Assembly (NCBI GenBank): GCA_947462335.1
Contig: OX381716.1
Coordinates: forward strand, 8,070,861-8,134,860
Direction of reading: 5' to 3'
Length of the DNA stretch: 64,000 bases
DNA from: Harmothoe impar
Taxonomy: Eukaryota; Annelida; Polychaeta; Phyllodocida; Polynoidae
The notes below the pieces were generated by a model. The model saw nothing but the letters and a program-made list of their open reading frames with translations, was not told where the DNA came from and did no database searches. Below, one piece after another: positions 43,272 through 55,445 of the stretch; position 1 is the stretch's first letter, and each line of letters starts with the position of its first letter. Position numbers and translations under genes: made by a program.

Positions 43272-44354
43272 ATGAACAAGGCTACACGAAAAAGGAAGGT
43301 CTGCTCTGATTGTGGCATGACTTTTTCCCACAGTCACTACTACAGACACATCAATGAACGTTCCTGCAAGGACACAGCATACGATGAGTCATCTGAATCA
43401 GACAATGAGATTGCAAGTGGTGTTGAATCCTCCAGAACATCTCTATATAATGTCCTCAGGGGAGAAGTAAGAAACCTTGCAGAAGAGGATCAGGTATTCT
43501 TTGATGTACCTAGTGACCAACAAACATCCGATGATACAGATGACTGTGACTCTGAGTGTAACTCTGACTCTGATCTAGATTCTGTAGATGGGGAGGAGGT
43601 TCAAGCTGAAAGTGATCTTGATGTACTTGCTCGATTTATTGGATGCTTTCTGTTATTGTGGCAGTCTGTGTATTGTGTCTCTGATGTAGCACTCGAGCAG
43701 ATATTGAGATTCATACATGTTATTTTCATGTGTCTGGGAAAGGTATCAAAGAGTTGTGGCTACATAGCTGCCGAAATTCCGAAAAGGTTACAAAATTTGA
43801 GTACCAAGTATAGGAAACACAGTAAGTATAGCCAGTATGTGGTGTGTGTAAAGTGCAAGTCTCTGTATAGCTACAGTGACTGTTCCGAGGTTGTAGAAGG
43901 GAAGAAAGTACCAAAGCGTTGTACCTTTATAGAGTTCCCTAATCACTCTAAAGCACACCTAAAAAGGGTATGTGGACAACCACTTTTGAAGCTATCTTCT
44001 ACTCTAGATGGGAAGGGTGGGCAACGGTTGATACCATACAAGCAGTTCTATTCTCAATCAGTGAAAAGTGCAATAGAGAATCTAGTACAAAGACCTGGGT
44101 TTGAGGATAAGTGTGAGCAGTGGAGGGAAAGGGAAGTAGGGGATGGCATGATAACTGAGGTATATGATGGAAAAGTGTGGAAGGAATTTGCAGATCCCAA
44201 CAAATACAACTTTCTGAACCATCCCAATAACTATGCATTAATGCTAAATGTAGATTGGTTTCAACCATACAAGCATGTTAACTACTCTGTGGTATACTAC
44301 TTTTCATTTTATCTATTTTTATTTTATACCTGGTCATATGGAATTGACAAGTAG
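43272..44354 (+). CDS. CACTA/EnSpm-type (Tnp2-like) transposase, truncated
   Basis: The likely start is ATG 43272 (ACCATGAAC), four bases after a strong acceptor; the longer upstream frame is probably intron. The protein begins MNKATRKRKVCSDCGMTFSH with a C2HC-type finger, then an acidic Ser/Glu/Asp region. The family core follows: WQSVYCVSDVALEQILRFIH, a CxxC pair (VVCVKCKSLYSY), RCTFIEFPNH, RLIPYKQFYSQSV, KCEQWRERE, and FLNHPNNYALMLNVDWFQPY. The last block carries the first Asp expected of the DDE/D catalytic core in Tnp2-like proteins. At NYSV the expected continuation stops; the next ~60 bp are repeat R and the frame ends at 44354. A GTATAC donor after TCTGTG could start an intron, but no downstream exon was found to 45 kb, so the gene is probably truncated. 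Confidence 0.75.
   Translation: MNKATRKRKVCSDCGMTFSHSHYYRHINERSCKDTAYDESSESDNEIASGVESSRTSLYNVLRGEVRNLAEEDQVFFDVPSDQQTSDDTDDCDSECNSDSDLDSVDGEEVQAESDLDVLARFIGCFLLLWQSVYCVSDVALEQILRFIHVIFMCLGKVSKSCGYIAAEIPKRLQNLSTKYRKHSKYSQYVVCVKCKSLYSYSDCSEVVEGKKVPKRCTFIEFPNHSKAHLKRVCGQPLLKLSSTLDGKGGQRLIPYKQFYSQSVKSAIENLVQRPGFEDKCEQWREREVGDGMITEVYDGKVWKEFADPNKYNFLNHPNNYALMLNVDWFQPYKHVNYSVVYYFSFYLFLFYTWSYGIDK
44290..44346 (+). repeat. 55-bp repeat R, right copy
   Basis: About 50 of 54 bases match 33461-33511, in the same orientation. It begins exactly where transposase similarity ends. Confidence 0.7.
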
Positions 44355-44734
44355 ACAACATTTGTACACACGATACCTTCAAGTTTAGACTTGGGTCCAA
44401 GACACTATTGATATACTAGCTTTTGTCTATGCATAAAACATTATCTTGTTTTAAAAAGAATCCTGATGACATTGCGGTTCATTAACAATATCTTCCTTTA
44501 CTTTGATTTAGAGATACACTATCCATTTGTATATAATTCTGATATTAGCCTTTTAGACAAACAAATTGGCAACTGGTGGGGTGCAGTCTACACAGGTGAG
44601 CTGTCTCATAGTCAGCTACTCTATTCCAATCCCACTATCAACACCTTATCTTTACATCAGCCTCCGGACTCTGGACTCACAGACTTCTTCCAGCAACCTG
44701 GTTATCAAGTACATGGGAGACCGGAGGGGATTGA

Positions 44735-44960
44735 GAACAAGTAGAGAAGGGGGTTAAGATGACGGACCAAGTAGCTGCTATATATAGCCTGTATAAGGAG
44801 CTTAGTAAACGCCTCAGATGCTGCTTGGGTCATACAAGGAGAAGCTCATAGTGTGGGAGCAGCTCAGTGTAGGAAGCCGGTCGGTGTGTGGGAGCAGATC
44901 AATGTGAGGAAGCAGTTTAGTGTGGACACAGATAAATATGGAGAGCAGATTATTGTCAGG
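44735..44960 (+). repeat. GTGTGGGAGCAGCTCA repeat family, copy 1
   Basis: AGAGAAGGGGGTTAAGATGA, TATAAGGAGCTTAGTAAACG and a few GTGTGGGAGCAGCTCAGTG units. It is related to 57300-57525 (same strand) and to 52790-53340 (opposite strand). Confidence 0.75.
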
Positions 44961-45559
44961 GTTCTCTTATCCTGAGTTCTACCATGAGAGGTAGTGACTT
45001 GGCCATTGACTTAGTAGACTGAGCCTCACTTAGTGGACTGAGCCTCACTTTACCGTTATTGCACATGCCAATCGGCTGATGTAAAATGGACCTTCATGAG
45101 TTTACCACTTCCAGTAATTCAAATACCATATTCTGCCACCATTCCTGATTGCCCACAGATACTCTAACCACCGATTGACACCCTACTGCCCTGTTGTAAA
45201 GAGGTAGGTCTCTGAGAAAAAATCAAGATGCACCTTAATCTTGCCAAAGCGCTATGTAGTTCTTGTTGTTTTGCTCTGAAAAAAAAGGCATTGATTCTGT
45301 CAAGCTTCTGCTGTGGTCAGCCATTAAGTTTCACACAGCACAAAATGAAGAACGATCAATGAAAGATAAGATATTTGGAGCTTCTTTGCTGACATTTGGA
45401 AAATGAGTACTGGGATTACAGATCTACTTGTCAGTGTTTTCGATCTTGGAATAAGAATATTTATCTAACCCAAACATCTACTGATTCAAACCAAGATGCC
45501 ATGTGCTCCCATTCTCACATATTTGCTATATCAATGAGTTGTCCGGGGCCTATGGTGAA
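44961..45559. other. Noncoding stretch, no feature recognised
   Basis: Only a short duplicated word, GACTGAGCCTCACTT near 45019 and 45037. No gene or inverted repeat was seen. Confidence 0.45.
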
Positions 45560-46690
45560 TACAGCTGCTGCCATTCCCACCTTTTCATTTCGCATGTTTC
45601 TTTCTAAGTTAACTCCTGTGGCATATTCCTACCAGCCTGGTGTATGTATGTTAGTGTATAGGTGCAGGAGCCCAGTGTCTGTGTGTTAAGATATAGGTGC
45701 TGGAGCCCAGTGTTGGTGTGTTGAGATATAGGTGCTGGAGCCCAGTGTAGGTGTGTTAAGATATAGGTGCAGGAGCCCAGTGTAGATGTGTTAAGTTAAG
45801 GTGCAGGGGCTCCTAGTAGGGCATGGACAGCTATTGGTCAGGAAGTGTCAGGATGATGGAGCAGCCATTGACAAAGTGTCGCCTCTAACCGTGCAGAGAC
45901 TGCTATTGACATGATGGCTGAGGGCAGTGCAGGAGGCAGTTTAGATACTTATTATTCATCTATCATCTTGTGTCACATGACGTCTAGACTGCTCTGTAGA
46001 ATTTTCATTTTGCTGCCAATCCCAGTGAGAATGCAAAGACATGGCAATTGTATAAGTAATTGTATTCCAAACAGCATTTTCTCAAGAAAAAGCAACTTGT
46101 GAACACTGAGTTAGAACGTTGTTGCATTGATGGCAGCTGAATTAATTGAACATTTAATTACTACCACCAGGTGTAGTAAGCAGCCTCCTATTGAACACGC
46201 AGGCTACACAGGAGGCCAGTAGACAAGAGGAGCCCAATCAACACCAATATGTCCCTAAAGATGTCAGTCACGTCCCCTTCTCATAACCAGTTCAATACAG
46301 CATTTAACTGTTTATGGTATCTGTATCTTCACCAATGCTTCCTCTGAATATTGACAGGTTGAAGAAATTGTGAGAAATAGGCACACTGTTATCACTTCCA
46401 ACGTTCAGTGTCAAGGAGAAAACTACCAAACAGACCAGCTGACATGGCAGGTTTCTAGGGTTGTGGTGACAATCAATCACCCTTGGGCCCCCAGGAGGAC
46501 AGGAAGTCAATGACAGAATTGGCTGTCTGTCAGGTTTACCTCAAGGGGAGGATTAGAGCAGGCAGCTTTACACTAAGGTGTACACAGTGCTGCACCACGG
46601 TGTTAACCTCAAACACTCCTCATTCATGGAGCACTGTGTGGATATAAAGGTACAAGGGGTACACTTGAGTCACAATGCTCTGGAAGCATA
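45560..46690 (+). repeat. Dispersed repeat, copy B
   Basis: Counterpart of 6610-7960 with the same block order. It contains a 35-bp tandem repeat (GGTGYWGGAGCCCAGTGTNG) with CCCAG at 45671, 45706, 45741 and 45776. Similarity is clearest at 45825-45910 and 46448-46650. Confidence 0.75.
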
Positions 46691-47559
46691 GACATGTGGC
46701 ATGTGTTTATTTATGATGTTAGTTGAAGTGGTCATTAAACTCAAACCAGAGGTTATTTCACTCAAAACAACACCTGAAGACACACATTCGACTCACTTAA
46801 AATCAATATGTAACAATACTCTCAATATGTAATGATACTCTCAATATGTAATAATAATCTCAATATGTAATAATAATCTCAATGAATCAATGTATTAAAC
46901 ATCGGCACATAACCATAAATAATGCATAAGACATTTTTAACCATGACTAGTTTAGAAACTGCAAGATTACTATGAGAAAAATAGCATCGAGAGTAGATGC
47001 AGACAATTCAGCTGCCTGTGGCATTGTCAACCTGAAACCTACCTCTAGTTACTGACATATGTGTAGCTGTGAACTACCTCTCTGTTAGAGTATCTACTAG
47101 ATGGCGAGTTCAAGCACCCTACACCTGCTGACCATGGTGGGTGATAACTTAGAACAGCTGTTACCATTAATTACAAATTCCCCTCCTGGTGCAGGGGTTA
47201 GGTAACTGTGAGAACCATGTCTAACGTAGGTTTTATATCCTCAGTGCCTGCTGTTGGGAAGGACCAATATTCATAATAAGGATACATGGTAAATAAACAT
47301 GGTGAATGAACACTCTCTCAGCCATGTCTAAACAGGCCTGCGTTGAAAAGTGTGACCATCTATTCCTGCCCCATAGTCCTATGTAGAGGTGACAACCATC
47401 AAGCTCTGCACAAACTGGGAACGTCTGTCACTGGTGATGTCTAAAATCCGGTTAACAGAGTGAAACCCAAGGGTACTGATTGGGCTGGTACATGGAGATG
47501 CACTCTGTCTCTGGTCTAGTCTTCACACATTGTGTCTCAGTTAGATGTCCAGGGAATGG
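46691..47559. other. Noncoding stretch, no feature recognised
   Basis: A four-fold TCTCAATATGTAATRATA-like word occurs at 46820-46870. Nothing coding was found. Confidence 0.45.
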
Positions 47560-48020
47560 GGAATGTAGGAATATAGTGTTTAAAACATGGTAAGCCTAGC
47601 TTTCTCCTCCAAGAGATCCCCGCTGATAGTGTCAACTTGACATAAGTTTGCTTCTCATAACATCATTAGATATACGGTTTGACCTTCCAGGGGTTTCATC
47701 AACATTGTTGACAATAATGTGTGTTTCTATTAGTGGAATTATTGATGGGAGATGTGTGTCGTATCATATAAATTAAGCTGCTGTTGTGGTTAAGGGTTAG
47801 CGCCCTCTGTAATCCGTTTCTGACGGATTGGTTCGTTACAGACTCACAGTTCTCCCATGAGATACTGCAATAAAAGCTAATTTGCCAAAATCATATTGTG
47901 CATTTGGGATAATCATTCCCAATGCGGGAAAGGGGACTAAGTTAACAAAACAGCTTAGTCTGGAAAGTAGGACTAGTTTTGCCCTATTTTGTGGATTTTG
48001 AAGTTACTCTCAAAATAGGA
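47560..48020 (+). repeat. Dispersed repeat pair member (47.6 kb)
   Basis: Aligns in pieces with 52210-52640: CAACATTGTTGACAATAATG, ATTGATGGGARATGTGTGT, CTCCCATGAGATACTGCAAT and ACAGCTTAGTCTGG occur in the same order and orientation. Old nonautonomous element suspected. Confidence 0.7.
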
Positions 48021-51000
48021 AGTGCTATTATAATGAGAAACAACAAAAATAAATATCATTGTCTACTCAGAATTAACAATTTAACCTTTCTTATTTTGTC
48101 ATCTTTAATTCTCTCAGGACAAACACCACAGTGATTGTAAGAAGACCTGTGCGGACATTGACACTAGTTACTGACTGTAAGAGGTTTCCCCTAACACTCC
48201 AGGGCTTCTCTCAAAAGGTGGTATTTTAAGGACAGCACCATTGAGTTGAAGGTTCTCATGGTCTTTGACCCTGCGTGGGTGTGAAACGTTCAAGGGCAGC
48301 ATGTTCCTATGCAATGTTACGCTCATTTTTTTTCAAAATTGATCCCTCATACAGCACTAACAAGTTATTTGGTGCTGAAACCGTACATCATGCTGACTCT
48401 TCATGATTGATGCATCTACAAGGGGCTGTCATAATGACCTAATAGAGCGTTGGTGAATCACTTGTCGACATTGCTGGTCCAGCATCATGCATATGCCATC
48501 TTTAAGGCTCCGATTTTACCATAAGGGGCTTGGAACAATGTAAAATAGGAATGAACTCTTTTGGTATAATTCTTACTTCTACCGTGGAAGATGTGTTGTT
48601 CCTCAGTCATACAGCACTTTTCATTCTCATGACTTGGTAGGCGATAGGGCCTGGATTTGGTATGAAATTCTTTCCTTCCACATCATGAAGGGCTTTAGAT
48701 TATTTTAACAAGCAATGAGAGCATTGAGCAAATTAGTACTAAACTGGGATGAAAAGCATCCCAATTTCTGATTACTTGAGTTTTCCCTGAAATTATTTCA
48801 TCCTCTATCTATCCAAAATAACATTTGTTTATTTCATTGTATGAAATATGATGTAGATTATATATAATTGATAGGCTTGGGGTAAGCAAATAGCCCTCTT
48901 CATTGGAAATACTTTTCTGTCTGATTATAAATTCCTTAAACTACTCCTGTTTTTGAATTCAGTATTTTGAAGCAATAGGGAGGTGTGGCCTGACTATGAG
49001 CCATTTAGATGTGTCACGTTAGCAAATGTGTGGTAAGTTTGCAGAGGCTGAAAAAACATCCACCATTAAACATGTTCTGCACGCCATCCATATAATACAA
49101 ACATTGAACCTAGACAAAGTTAAATGTTGACCATGGGGATATTAAAGAAAAGGAAACAACTATATTCATTCAATTATTAATCATCATTAGTGGTTAATAT
49201 TTACTAAGCCACCATTTATATGGAGATTTGTGTTTGTGTTTGTCCATTATCATGACCGTGCCATCACACCGAAGGAAGAACAACATAACAAGTGGTAATA
49301 ACAGGAGCCCAGCTTGCAAATTTGCTGTTACATAGAGAAGGCCATAGCTATTTTCATGAACAAGCTCCTTTCATGCCCTTGAGTTACGATTTTTCTTAAT
49401 TATACCTAGCAAATGATAATTGTAAGAGTTTTCACAACTTCAATATCAGATATATGAAGACATTGTAAAAGCAAAATCGGCAATAGGGGACATTTGGCCA
49501 GAAATACACTCACCTGTAAATTACTAACTTAAAACGTGGTTCACTGTTAGAGAAAGTCTAAGTTTAAATATGTTTCAACATGTCAACATCCCCTTGCTAA
49601 GAAATGTACATAAAAAATTAATAAGATATAATTATCTAAGAAACAACTATGGATTCACTGCCCATAAAGATAATGTAAAAAAATAAATGTACTTCTTTGG
49701 GACTAAACAGCAGACCTGAGATCATGTGAACTCAAGACCGTCGGGATGGGTTTATTATAGAACACCCTCCAAACAGAACTCAAGGATCACACAATTTAGA
49801 AGCATTCATATTTCCCCAGATACGCACAAGCTGTGTGCACAAGAGAGGAATATGGAATGTTTCTAGGAGTACAGGATGACAGCCTGACTCACACCGGACT
49901 TGATTTTACTGCCTTACTCCAACAGTACATACACTTTATACCGAGGTAAACTGGGGAATGACCTATTTTGCAGTTCACTTGTGTTGTAGGATGGTCATGA
50001 TAACTCAGCCCAAGTGCCTCCCTAGGCACTCCTGTGAAATGTATGTTTCATGAAGAATGATTGATGATGTTACTGTCCATTTACGCTGTACCTCTTCAGC
50101 TGCATTTAGCCTCCATTTAGAAAGTCAGAATTGGATTCATCTAACTGAGTTAAAGTGCACTAGTGGGGGAGAGTTGGATGATGGATTGGCAGATGTCAGG
50201 GGTCAGGCATGCCTTGTGACCACATACTATACATCTAAATGTGTCCTTCTTTCTGCTTTGGAAAAAGGAGATGCGATATCCCATTCAATTTTTTTCTTTT
50301 AGAATTAGCAAGAGGGCCCTTCAACATTTTATAATGTTATATGTTTCCCTAGAGCTTATTACCATGGGATCACGTTATATAAAGCTTTAAAACCTTCTTT
50401 TAGTGAAAAATAAGCTTTTTTATATAGCTGGGTTATGGTCTTGGGGGTAAAGCTCACAGTTCATATATAAAAGTACTGAGTCCTATTTTCAATATATGAT
50501 GGTTTTGTGCGTTTAGATATTATCCAGGCGATAGACCATTGAGAATGTATCTATTGTGTTTTTTTATAGCAACATAAGGTGAGAGAGTGTTCCCTCTACC
50601 CAAGACCATTTTGCATCCTAAACATGTTTTGTCAAATCTGCTTTGAGCCCAGTACATTTAATTGAATAATACAACCCTGTTCATTGATTCTCTGTTCTAA
50701 AATCCATGAAATTACTTGAATAATGCATGGGGTGCACTCCACTCGAAAAAAAAAAACATGCTCATAAAATAGCCATTGATTAATGTGGTATCATTCAGAG
50801 ACAGGACATGCCTATCTAATGGTTTACAACACCTACTGTAGTTGCACAGCTGTTGGGGTATTAAATATGTCACACATATTCAAAGGGGTTTGTGTCTGGG
50901 CATGCCTTGTAGTGGATCAATTGACATCTTTACTTTCCTGAACCCATGTATACCAAACACTTCTTTAGTCTCTGTGCCTCACTCTCATTTGTTGTTCAAC

Positions 51001-52209
51001 CAACCCATTAAAAGTGAGAATATTTATCTTCAAGTCAAACTACTTTTTTGGGGGGAATATTCACACATCTTCCCCATTGTACTTCCAGCATAAGCATAAC
51101 GGCAGTAGAATACAAACTTAAAAGCAAAAACGGATACAATTAAAAGCACAGTAATATTCTCATTTCAGTATACTATATCACATCAATGATCTGCTGTCTG
51201 AGAATTCAGACACACAAATCTATCTGCTTGCTTATTGCTGCTAGTTTATTCATCAGGCTTTTTTGCGGACCCAGTGCTAGTGTGTCTTTGTCCTGGCTAC
51301 ATATTGTGCTGCTTTGTCATGGAGGGCTCACGGTGACGTATCACAGTATTCAGTACAGTGGTACCAATTTCAAGTTTTACCAAACCTTGGGTAATTTCAC
51401 CACAAAAGTAGGGGCAGCCACATGGTGCACAGTGATCGATAAAGGAGGCAAGTGGAGAGCTAGAATTGCGAACTTAAGCTGCACAGCCCTAACACTACAG
51501 TGATCTCTTTCAGAACAACTGCTGTATCTGCTAGGGAGTATAGTGCAATGGACATAATTGTTAAGTTAGCAGGTTGGCCATCTTGTGCAATAACGAATGA
51601 ACTTACTTTTTGATCATCTGATATCGATCCATTTGCTGCTGCCTGGACATGTCGTCAAGTCGATTTTTCATTATCGCCAACATTTTTAACGGCCCAGCAG
51701 ATTGGGCAGTTGTTCAGAGAGAAACCCCTTTATGCATTTTTCAATGGAGCAAATGCCAGTTAAAGCCGCCTGAGTATCATGTTGGTGTCTCTGTGCCACT
51801 AATATTGCTTATATACTGAACTTACAGGGCATTATGTATACAAATGATTGCAAAGTGAAAAAAGTGGCAGTATAAAACAGATGATGATTTCTGCATTTTT
51901 CAATGTAGCCTATTTTAGTGAGGTTTCTGGAATGAAATCAAATTGTCGTAAACTATGATCACTTTCCACCCTGTGGTCATGTCCTGCCTCTCCCGTTCAA
52001 CCTGATAGATGTCTTTGGAATAAATAAGATGTAATAAATGTGATCTGCACAAAACATAAAAGATGGTCTGCCTGTCCTAACCCATTAACGATGATTAATT
52101 ACTGCTATTGGTTCCCGGAGGATACTTTCTCTAGCTTTTACCCTGTGTCAATAATGCTGTATTGAGAGTATCACCTTACTCTAGGTTTAACGTACCTCAT
52201 AGTATCTGC
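48021..52209. other. Long gene-poor stretch
   Basis: No coding exon recognised. 48286-48512 may be a decayed relative of the CCCTTTA MITE (GCAGCATG...CATCATGCTGACTCTT). 49735-49860 resembles 58890-59030 (CTCCAAACMGAACTCAAGRA and ACGCACAAGCTG). Open frames up to ~105 codons match nothing. Confidence 0.45.
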
Positions 52210-52640
52210 AGCATATACCAAAGCTTGTCATCCCTAGCTCTGTACTCCAAGAGGTCTCTAATCAAGTGTAAACTTGGCATCATTCTGGCTCTGATGGGAG
52301 CACTCAACATGGGGTGTCACTTTAATGAGGGTTCCCCTAATGAAGGTTAAAACATTGTTGACAATAATGTGTGCTTGTTTTAGTGAAATCATTGATGGGA
52401 AATGTGTGTTCGATTATGGTAATTACCTGCAGTTGTGGTAGGGGATTCTAGGGACTCTGTTATCAGGTTTTTACAGCTTGTTTTTTTTAAGACTAATGGA
52501 TCCCCCATGAAATGCTGCAATGATGTTTTGCTAAACACTGTGGAACAGTGGAGTGTCTAAACATCACACTAAATAGTACAGCTTAGTCTGGTTTGTAAGG
52601 ACATGTAATTGCCCTAGTTTTTTTCTGTGGGAAGAAAACT
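52210..52640 (+). repeat. Dispersed repeat pair member (52.3 kb)
   Basis: Counterpart of 47560-48020, with the shared blocks listed there. More diverged in the middle. Confidence 0.7.
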
Positions 52641-52789
52641 GGATCAGTCACTACCAAACATGTCAATGAGCAAATGAGGCTCGGTAAATGTGTGCAGCTC
52701 AGTCAACTAAGTCGATGGTAAAATTATTGTCTTGCATGTTAGAACTCAGGATAGGAGTCACTTGGCAATAATGTGCTCTCCACCCTGAG

Positions 52790-53340
52790 CTTTCCCCCAC
52801 ACTAAGCTGCTCCCCACATTCAGCTGCTCTCCACATTTGTATGCTTCTCACACTGACCTGCTCCTCGTACTAAGCTGCTCCCCACATTTGGCTGCTCCCC
52901 ACACTGAGCTGATCCCCAGCCTGTGCTGCTCCTCACACGGACCTGTCCTCACCCTGAGCTGCTCCCCACCCTGAGCTGCTCCCAACACTGAGCTGCTCCC
53001 CACACTGAGCTGCTCCAAACACTGAGCTGCTCCCCACCCTGAGCTGCTCCCAACACTGAGCTGCTCTCCACACTGAGCTGCTCCCCTCACTGAGCTGCTC
53101 CCCACACTGAGCTACTCCTCACACTGAGCTGCTCCCCACGCTAATCTGCCCCCACACACTAAGCTGATCCTCACCGTGAGCTGCTCCCCACACTGAGCTG
53201 CTCCCCACACTGAGCTGCCCCCACACTGAGCTGCTCCCCACACTGACCTGCTCCTCACACTGAGCTGGTCCTCACCGTGAGCTGCTCCCCTCAGGCATTC
53301 ACTAAGCTCCTTATAGAGGCTATTCATCTAAGCTACTCTC
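52790..53340 (-). repeat. ~17-bp minisatellite, inverted orientation
   Basis: About 25 units of GAGCTGCTCCCCACACT and variants on the plus strand. The right edge (AAGCTCCTTATAGAGGC, CTCAACCTCCTTCTCTGC) is the complement of the sequence that precedes the array at 44735. Open frames rich in Gly, Ala, Ser and Gln are by-products of the repeat. Confidence 0.93.
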
Positions 53341-55079
53341 AACCTCCTTCTCTGCTAGTCACCGACTCTTTCTTGCCTCACATGCTCCCTATTCTGACCA
53401 GGTTGCTGCAAGACCTCATTTTTCCGAGCAGATGACATCATGTGTGAAGGCAACATGTGGGTCAAAAAAAGTAATGAAATATGAAACATAGGACTCATAT
53501 ATTAAACTACATTAAATTCCTATACTGATCCAACCTCAAAATGATCTCTAATGCAAAGTGAGAGACATAGCTACAATGAGAGATGCAGCTACTTTCAAAC
53601 TGCTGCCCAATGCCAATGCAATCACTGTGAATCCTTCTCATACTGCATGAACAGATATAACAATCCTGTCACAAACTCCCTTTGTGGAGGCATGCACCTA
53701 GAGAGTATTCTGGGAAAGTACTGACACTGTGTGTTCTGAATAAAAGAGTCATGCATGCAATACACCCCAGAGTGGGAAATGACAATGGTAGAATCAGGGT
53801 TGGAGAAAAATGTCTTCAAATGAAGCTTTAACTTATTCACTTCATTATTACTAGCAGTTAAATTCTTGTATTATCACTTACCACCTGCTACACCCATCCA
53901 TAATGCCACACACTGTTTAGCTGCTCCCCTTGGAAGCATGTATCCAGTATACCACTGTGGAGGCAAACTCTGTGAAATTGGTTCAGTTACGACTGTTCTG
54001 AATACTGAAATAAGGCACTGTGCACCCTCCCTCATCTGCTACAAACCACCTGAATATACAGCTAGCAGAGGAACACAAAAGGCCTTGGAGGGCCATTAGA
54101 TCTGTTGCCAATTCTTCAATACATGTTTGAAGTTTTATACCTTTACTATACATCCACTCAGATCTCACAATCTTATGTAAACAGATGGCTTTGTGTACTA
54201 TAATGAAGAGTATTTGGAATTATCAAAATCAGCTACTTATTCATGTGCCAGTCCTTGGTGATTTAGATAAATTATGTAGTTACAATGAATAGTTACAGTT
54301 TCATAATATTATCGCTACCTGATCCCATTCCCAATAATTTTCTTCCAAAAGTGAATTGTGCATTGCCATCATTGAGTCAAATTATACAAATTAAATATAA
54401 ATTATATCGCTTATTGATATGAAAAATTGAACTATAAGTTGAGTTTTCACGATAATGCTAGGTGTTTTGTAATGTAGGGCGGGCTAACTAGCTGACATTC
54501 AGAAATAAGATATTTTCGAACACGGCTTTACCATACAGAGACTGAGAACAATATCTTTATTTAGTATCATGCTCTTGACTTTTTACAGACTACTAGAAAT
54601 ATCCAACTATATCAAGCTACAAATCAATTAGAGTACAGGTTAGTTGTATTAGTTGTAAAGCAGAAAAGGGCAATTCAAAATATAAACAATATTAATCAGA
54701 CACTGGATTGACCGGTTATAGTCGTGTAACGTATTGCTACAAGTACGGACCCTTTCTACCTGCCACCCACTTCCAGTGGCACATATTCACCAGAATCATG
54801 CGGCTGTGAACAATTGTGAATTAACTATGCTCATGTGAACTCCCTTTGTGGAGGCATGTCCCAACAGAGTATTCAGATGGTGTTCAGACATTGTGTGTTC
54901 TGAATAAAGATGTGACAGATACAATGCAGTGAGGAATGTGAGCTAGAATGTCTATGTTTGGAACAATGAGACTATATAGGTTCAGAAGAACCTGGTATGT
55001 ACATTAAAAAAAAGTGCAACATACCCTTGATGTTTGTATTTGCCTTTATATTTTTGCAATATGCCTCTCAGTTTTTGGT
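53341..55079. other. Noncoding stretch with one diverged repeat pair
   Basis: ACTCCCTTTGTGGAGGCATG followed by CTGTGTGTTCTGAATAAA occurs at 53675-53745 and 54840-54908, same orientation. No gene seen. Confidence 0.55.
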
Positions 55080-55445
55080 AAATGGTGACAAAGAATTTCA
55101 AGAAAGTATATCTGAAAGGTGTGAAAATGCATCTTTACATCATCTTGTATTGTAGAAAAGGAGATAGTGCACAGACATGTATAAAAAGTGTTTTGTGGAA
55201 ATGCTCTTGTTCTTTCTGTATGTTGATTCTGCCCTGCATCCTTGCATGTTTGAATTTGGCTTCACATATCTGTGTCTCTTGTTTTTGTTCACTGTTGGGT
55301 GAACAATCATTGCTAGAAATGATAGCTGAAAGTGTGACAATGCATCTTTCCTTTGTCTTGTATTGAAAAAAAAAAGATGAAAAAGTGCACATACATGTTT
55401 AGAAAGTACTTTTGTTGAAACGATTTAGTTCTTTCTGTATACTTT
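55080..55445 (+). repeat. Two-copy direct repeat
   Basis: GTGAMAATGCATCTTT, TCTTGTATTG, AAAAGTGCACA and TTCTTTCTGTATNYT recur in order at about 55122-55225 and 55336-55445. Confidence 0.7.

Larger units (their letters stand above)
33511..44290. mobile_element. Probable CACTA-like two-gene element, right end lost
   Basis: This groups a possible CACTG terminus (33511), the palindromic array, the seven-exon minus-strand gene, a central divergent promoter region and the truncated plus-strand transposase. Plant En/Spm also encodes a transposase plus a DNA-binding protein and has subterminal repeats. The arrangement is an inference from layout; matching terminal inverted repeats were not found because the transposase side is incomplete. 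Confidence 0.45.

Noticed and set aside
51186..51503. 105-codon plus-strand ORF with hydrophobic start
   Set aside because: Signal-like N-terminus, but no conserved domain, Kozak context or splice signal; expected by chance in a window this size.
52848..53327. Gly/Ala/Ser/Gln-rich minus-strand frames
   Set aside because: They are translations of the 17-bp minisatellite; open in several frames at once, with units not keeping multiples of three.
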